A stretch of DNA of 9,878 nucleotides from Sphaerochaeta sp. GTDB taxonomy: Bacteria; Spirochaetota; Spirochaetia; Sphaerochaetales; Sphaerochaetaceae. The stretch spans positions 998 through 10,875 of the forward strand of contig DMAO01000136.1 in the NCBI GenBank assembly GCA_003446545.1. Direction: 5' to 3'. Position 1 is the stretch's first letter. The number at the start of each line of letters is the position of its first letter. The position numbers were made by a program, and so were the translations under genes. The notes under the pieces are model-generated. The model did not search any database. It was not told where the DNA came from and worked only from the letters and a program-made list of their open reading frames with translations. This document shows positions 6,585-9,878 of the stretch, piece by piece.

Positions 6585-7622
6585 TCAGGCCGAGAAGAAA
6601 CTGTTCACCATCGATACCAGCATGTCCCGTTCGGCCGATGGTGCATACAGGGTGTGAATCTCTTGCAGTGCTTCCTCGAAGAGTGTAAATGCACGCTTTC
6701 TTGCTTTGGCAAGGCTGCCTGATGCCTGGATCTTCCCGAGGAGTTCCTTGATCAACGTGGTCGATCCGTCGTATCCGGCTTTCCTGGCTTCCTGGAACAC
6801 GCCCATGACGTACTCAACCTGATCGGGGTTCTCCTCGACATATATGATGATGGGCAGGCTTTTCTTGTTCTCGATGATATCGTCACCCTGCATCTTGCCC
6901 GGATTGCCTTTCTCAAGGTTGATCACATCGTCCAGTATCTGGAATCCTACACCGATAGTCTCGGCGATATGCCCCGCCCTCCTGATCACCTGCGGGTCGT
7001 CGAGCGCAAGAGCCGCACCAATCTCGCATCCCATGGCGGGTAGACACCCGGTTTTCAACCGGCACATCAATTCATATTCCTGTACCGGGGGAAAGGTCCT
7101 GTGGTGATGCCAACAGATATCCATGCCTTGGCCCAAATGGATCCTGCGCATGTACTTCGCGTAGATTTGGTAAATCAGTAGTTTCACCTTGTCATCGACC
7201 GCAGCTTCATCTATGGCTTTTGTCGGCAGGAAGTAAAGGAAATTGCCGGCATTTATCGAAAAATCCTCGCCATACAGGATATGCATGGCAGGTCCACCGC
7301 GCCGCCAATCCGAGTTGTCCTCAATATCGTCGACAATCAGACTACCGTTGTGGGGCAATTCGACAAGCGAGACAAGGCGTTCAGCCAGAGCCAAGGCCCT
7401 TTCGCCACCCAGCATCTTGGCAGTCAGCATCATGAACAATGGCCTCCACCGCTTGCCACCCCGTCGGATAAGGTCCCGTGCCGGTTCACTGAACCGGTCG
7501 ATTGTAGTGGTGTCTGTCGGTGGGGCGGAACTGTCGAGTACCCATTCGATCCACTTCTGGTCAGACGATTCGGGAAGCACCCGGTTCAACTCATGTTCAA
7601 TTGTGTTCAGCCATCGATTCAT
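6585..7622 (-). CDS. Polyprenyl diphosphate synthase (trans-isoprenyl, GGPP-type or longer)
   Basis: A 345-residue all-helical trans-prenyltransferase that condenses isopentenyl diphosphate with allylic diphosphates to make precursors of quinones, lipid carriers or carotenoids. Family motifs are GGKRWRP (55-61, IPP binding), the first aspartate-rich motif DDIED (98-102) followed by RRGGPAMH (107-114), LGQGMD (163-168), and a second motif FQILDDVIN (227-235), then a GDDIIENKKSLPI segment (246-258). The second motif ends in Asn where DDxxD is usual. Small residues G93 and S94 just before the first motif, where FPP synthases carry aromatics, suggest a C20 or longer product. The start at 7622 is chosen because homology-like sequence begins there and a promoter lies immediately upstream; the frame continues back to 7817, but that part runs through the promoter and the IS1595 remnant. 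Convergent with pheST and flanked by transposase debris. Confidence 0.9.
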   Translation of the reverse strand: MNRWLNTIEHELNRVLPESSDQKWIEWVLDSSAPPTDTTTIDRFSEPARDLIRRGGKRWRPLFMMLTAKMLGGERALALAERLVSLVELPHNGSLIVDDIEDNSDWRRGGPAMHILYGEDFSINAGNFLYFLPTKAIDEAAVDDKVKLLIYQIYAKYMRRIHLGQGMDICWHHHRTFPPVQEYELMCRLKTGCLPAMGCEIGAALALDDPQVIRRAGHIAETIGVGFQILDDVINLEKGNPGKMQGDDIIENKKSLPIIIYVEENPDQVEYVMGVFQEARKAGYDGSTTLIKELLGKIQASGSLAKARKRAFTLFEEALQEIHTLYAPSAERDMLVSMVNSFFSA

Positions 7623-7628
7623 GGGTGG

Positions 7629-7657
7629 ATTATACGGGCTTATGCCGACACTTACAA
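7629..7657 (-). promoter_or_regulatory. Promoter of the polyprenyl synthase gene, predicting a leaderless mRNA
   Basis: On the minus strand TTGTAA (7657-7652) and a perfect TATAAT (7634-7629) are separated by 17 bases. Only CCACCC separates the -10 box from the ATG at 7622, so transcription should start at or within a base or two of the start codon. This agrees with the absence of any Shine-Dalgarno sequence. Confidence 0.6.
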
Positions 7658-7733
7658 TAGAAAGAAATCTGCTAGAAGTTTTTTGTAAGCATACATTCGA
7701 GCCTTCTAAAAAATAGATGAATGCTATATGGCA

Positions 7734-7964
7734 ATGATAAACGTTGGAGGATACGATGAGAATATGCCCCATAGACAAAGACGAGAGACCCACCAGGGTT
7801 CGGTGAGTAGAAAGCATTATGGGTAGTATCTGGATGAGTTCACGTTCAGGCTCAATAGTAGGACCTCAACCTCCTTGGGGAAGCTGTTGTTCCGGTTGCT
7901 GGAAAATGCACTATGCATAAAACCGACTACCTATGGTGGCTTGACTGAAAGGATCGAAAACTGA
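7734..7964 (+). pseudogene. IS1595-family transposase remnant (C-terminal part) with an in-frame stop
   Basis: One forward frame reads INVGGYDENMPHRQ, then THQGSVSRKHYG, a TAG (7824-7826), YLDEFTFRLNSRT, and LLFRLLENAL followed by KPTTYGGL to TGA at 7962-7964. The series HQGVS-KH...YLDEF-FR-N-R...LLEQA...PPTTY is the C-terminal signature of IS1595/ISXO2-like DDE transposases. Compared with the family pattern, a block appears to be missing between the GGYDE and THQG segments, and the TAG destroys the frame, so this is a decayed relic. The left edge is uncertain (7734-7743). No terminal inverted repeats were found by eye. The fragment lies just upstream of the polyprenyl synthase promoter and points away from that gene. 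Confidence 0.72.
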
Positions 7965-8054
7965 TGGATCGTTATATATAGTGGTATCCTGAGTCCAAAG
8001 GCTATGTAAATCTTATTCGGGCTAGTTTACATTTTCATGATTTGTTATTTGGAA

Positions 8055-8083
8055 TTGACTTTAGCCTAACTAGGGCCTACCAT
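8055..8083 (+). promoter_or_regulatory. Predicted promoter of the polyamine transporter operon
   Basis: TTGACT (8055-8060, 5/6), a 17-base spacer and TACCAT (8078-8083, 4/6). A start near 8090 would give a leader of about 83 bases. Inside this leader is the 10-bp palindrome TGGTTAACCA (8111-8120), a possible operator. Nothing recognisable is seen between the IS1595 relic (ending 7964) and this promoter. Confidence 0.4.
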
Positions 8084-8172
8084 GTGCATGAGGTACTGAC
8101 TAAAAAGTATTGGTTAACCATATTGGCGTGAGAGAAAGTGAGTACCTCAAATTCCTAAAGGAGGAATTCGGT

Positions 8173-9252
8173 ATGAAGAAATTCGTTCTTGTTCTAATGG
8201 TTCTTTTTATTTTGGGCGGTTCTCTTTTTGCCCAGGCAACAGGAGAGACCAAGAATCCAGTGCTACGCATCATAACCTGGTCAGGGTATGCTCCGCAGGA
8301 ACTGTTAGACAAGTTTACTGCAGAGACCGGCTACAAGGTAGAGGTTACACTTAGTAACAATGAGGAGATGATCAGTAAGCTCAGAGCAACCCGTGGTGGT
8401 GGTTTTGACCTTGCTCAGCCCTCACAGGACCGCATCTCTTCAGTAGTTGCGGAGTATGGCATCTACCAGCCAATCGATTACTCAAGGCTGAATACAGCAC
8501 AGATTGATGCTTCACTGCTTGAGGCAGTGAAGAAAAATACGTTGGTCGACGGAAAGTCTTATGCAGTGCCACACGTCTATGGAACTGAAGGCTTGGTGAT
8601 TAACAAGGCAAAAGCACCTGGAATAAAGGACTTCAAGGACCTACTCGATCCTAAGTATGCTGGAAGGGTGTCCTACCGTCTAAAGAGACCTACCCTTATC
8701 GGTATGGGCTTCTCCCTTGGGTATGATCCCTTCTCCCTCTACTCCGATCCAGTTGCCTACCAGAAATTCCTCGACGAGATGGAAAAAGTCCTGATCGCTG
8801 GAAAGCCTTCGGTAAAGACCTATTGGGACAATGGGGATCAACTGCTACAGTCCCTTCGTTCTGAAGAGGTCTGGGCAGCCTCTGCATGGGAGCAGGCCGG
8901 ATGGAAGCTTCATGCTGAGAACCCAAACATTGACTATATAGCACCGACCAGTGGAGCTCTTGCCTGGGTAGATACCTTTGCAATCCCTGCAAAGAGTGAG
9001 AACCTCGATGCAGCCTATGCATACATCAACTTTATGCTGGAACCTAAGAATGCTGCGTTCTTCACCAACCGTGAGACGTATGGAACAGCTTCCAAGGATG
9101 CAGTGAACTATCTCGATGATGAGATCAAGGCTAACTTCACTCGTGGCCTGCCTCCAGAAGTACTGGCAAACATCAACTGGTATCCAACCGTCCCTGCAGG
9201 GATCGAGGCGATGGAAGGTAAGACCCTGGACAAGATAAAGGCTGCTCGGTAG
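8173..9252 (+). CDS. potD: Spermidine/putrescine-type ABC transporter, periplasmic substrate-binding protein
   Basis: A 359-residue PotD/PotF-like binding protein that captures polyamines (or a related cationic solute) in the periplasm and delivers them to an ABC permease. The start at 8173 has AAAGGAGG (8157-8164) 8 bases upstream; the frame reaches back to a TTG at 8110 without such a site. Residues 1 to about 22 form a signal peptide (MKK, a hydrophobic core, then LFAQA), probably cleaved by signal peptidase I; there is no lipobox cysteine, so it is probably a soluble protein. The mature protein opens with LRIITWSGYAPQELLDKF (31-48), which matches the family start, and has AVPHVYGTEGLVINK (131-145) at the hinge and AWVDTFAIP (264-272), whose Trp-Asp pair is typical of the ligand site. 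The ATPase gene follows after 71 bases. Putrescine, spermidine or another ligand cannot be told apart by eye. Confidence 0.92.
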   Translation: MKKFVLVLMVLFILGGSLFAQATGETKNPVLRIITWSGYAPQELLDKFTAETGYKVEVTLSNNEEMISKLRATRGGGFDLAQPSQDRISSVVAEYGIYQPIDYSRLNTAQIDASLLEAVKKNTLVDGKSYAVPHVYGTEGLVINKAKAPGIKDFKDLLDPKYAGRVSYRLKRPTLIGMGFSLGYDPFSLYSDPVAYQKFLDEMEKVLIAGKPSVKTYWDNGDQLLQSLRSEEVWAASAWEQAGWKLHAENPNIDYIAPTSGALAWVDTFAIPAKSENLDAAYAYINFMLEPKNAAFFTNRETYGTASKDAVNYLDDEIKANFTRGLPPEVLANINWYPTVPAGIEAMEGKTLDKIKAAR

Positions 9253-9271
9253 CAGACAAGACTAAATCATA

Positions 9272-9300
9272 GCCAATAGCTGTCTAGAACAGCTATTGGC
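9272..9300 (+). terminator. Perfect 12-bp hairpin between the binding-protein and ATPase genes
   Basis: GCCAATAGCTGT (9272-9283) and ACAGCTATTGGC (9289-9300) are exact complements around a CTAGA loop. ATCCTTTC follows, which is only weakly T-rich. In such operons a hairpin here usually acts as a leaky terminator or 3' stabiliser, so that much more binding protein than transporter core is made. That role is inferred. Confidence 0.65.
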
Positions 9301-9323
9301 ATCCTTTCAAGGTAAACAACACT

Positions 9324-9878
9324 ATGGATAGTGCACTCTCAGTACAGAAACTCACCAAGCGATTTGGTGATTTCACCGCAGTCGACCAGGTATCATTCGA
9401 AGTGGAGGACGGTAAGTTCTTCTCAATCCTAGGCCCATCAGGCTGTGGCAAGACTACGCTCCTACGCATGATCGCAGGGTTCTACAAGCCTGATGGGGGA
9501 ACACTCCTGTTCAATGGGAAAAACATGGACGGGGTCGCCCCGAACAAACGGCCGGTAAACCTGGTGTTTCAAAACCTAGCACTTTTTCCCATGATGGATG
9601 TGCATGAGAACATTGCCTTCGGATTGCGTCGGAGAGGTGAGAAAGGCCCTGAAGTCGATAAGAAGGTTGGGGAATTGCTGGAAAGGGTAGGCCTGCCCGG
9701 ATCAGGGAAAAAACAGATCAGCCAACTCTCAGGCGGGCAGAAACAGCGCATTGCCATTGCACGATGCCTTATCATGGAACCAACAGTACTCTTGCTCGAT
9801 GAGCCTCTGGGTGCCCTCGATGCAAAACTGCGCGAACATATGAAGGTGGAGCTGAAGAGCTTGCAGTCCCTAGTGGGA
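9324..9878 (+). CDS. potA: Polyamine-type ABC transporter ATP-binding protein (3' end beyond window)
   Basis: The first 185 residues of a PotA-like ATPase that powers import on the cytoplasmic face; the gene continues beyond the window. Visible motifs are Walker A GPSGCGKTT (37-45), the Q-loop at Q83 in VFQNLALFP, signature LSGGQKQR (135-142), Walker B LLLDEP (156-161) with catalytic E160, and D-loop GALD (163-166). The H-loop and the regulatory C-terminal domain lie outside. The ATG at 9324 has only a weak AAGG (9309-9312) 11 bases upstream, which suggests lower translation than the binding protein. PotA-like assignment rests on the neighbouring potD and the NKRPVNLVFQNLALFP segment common to this importer group; permease genes are expected next. 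Confidence 0.93.
   Translation, partial: MDSALSVQKLTKRFGDFTAVDQVSFEVEDGKFFSILGPSGCGKTTLLRMIAGFYKPDGGTLLFNGKNMDGVAPNKRPVNLVFQNLALFPMMDVHENIAFGLRRRGEKGPEVDKKVGELLERVGLPGSGKKQISQLSGGQKQRIAIARCLIMEPTVLLLDEPLGALDAKLREHMKVELKSLQSLVG

Noticed and set aside
6578..6594. Hairpin at the end of the polyprenyl synthase gene as its own terminator
   Set aside because: Two 3-bp stems separated by a G-G mismatch, overlapping the stop codon, with no T-run downstream on the minus strand.
7623..7817. N-terminal extension of the polyprenyl synthase (65 extra codons)
   Set aside because: This part covers the promoter and the IS1595 relic, and its sequence is not like the family; the start at 7622 fits better.

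Overview
The window looks like a chromosomal stretch of a spirochaete, most likely Sphaerochaeta or a close relative. The main clue is the phenylalanyl-tRNA synthetase: both subunits are of the archaeal/eukaryotic type (an alpha subunit of about 511 residues with N-terminal winged-helix-like domains, and a beta subunit of about 566 codons starting MPKIE), which among bacteria is characteristic of spirochaetes. Moderate GC content, strong AGGAGG ribosome sites and a soluble periplasmic polyamine-binding protein fit this. The genus is inferred, not demonstrated.

Layout. 1-2717 (+): a small flavin reductase-like protein (106-621) with its own promoter, then a 670-residue fused alpha+beta E1 component of a 2-oxoacid dehydrogenase (705-2717); no E2 or E3 partner is visible. 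2699-6125 (+): the pheS-pheT operon, with a promoter inside the end of the E1 gene, a leader hairpin, translationally coupled genes (TAATG overlap) and a terminator at about 6097-6125. The pheT reading frame carries an in-frame TAA at codon 14 (4356-4358) in an otherwise intact gene, directly after a strong ribosome site and the family-typical N-terminus. This is the most important anomaly in the window.

6126-8054: a scarred region. It holds a possible 26-residue membrane peptide (6166-6246), the C-terminal stub of an IS66-type transposase (about 6262-6486), a polyprenyl diphosphate synthase on the minus strand (6585-7622) whose near-consensus promoter predicts a leaderless mRNA, and a decayed C-terminal piece of an IS1595-type transposase with an in-frame TAG (about 7734-7964). 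I see nothing recognisable between 7965 and 8054. The isoprenoid gene is thus bracketed by remnants of two unrelated transposases.

8055-9878 (+): the start of a polyamine (spermidine/putrescine-type) ABC transporter operon: promoter, periplasmic binding protein (8173-9252), a perfect 12-bp hairpin (9272-9300) and the ATPase gene (9324 onward), which runs off the window. The permease genes are expected downstream.

Most of the window is ordinary metabolism and translation. I see no CRISPR array, tRNA, rRNA, defence system or convincing new multi-gene system. The points worth checking are the pheT stop codon, the leaderless isoprenoid gene between IS scars, the small membrane ORF, the orphan fused E1 and several hairpins or palindromes.
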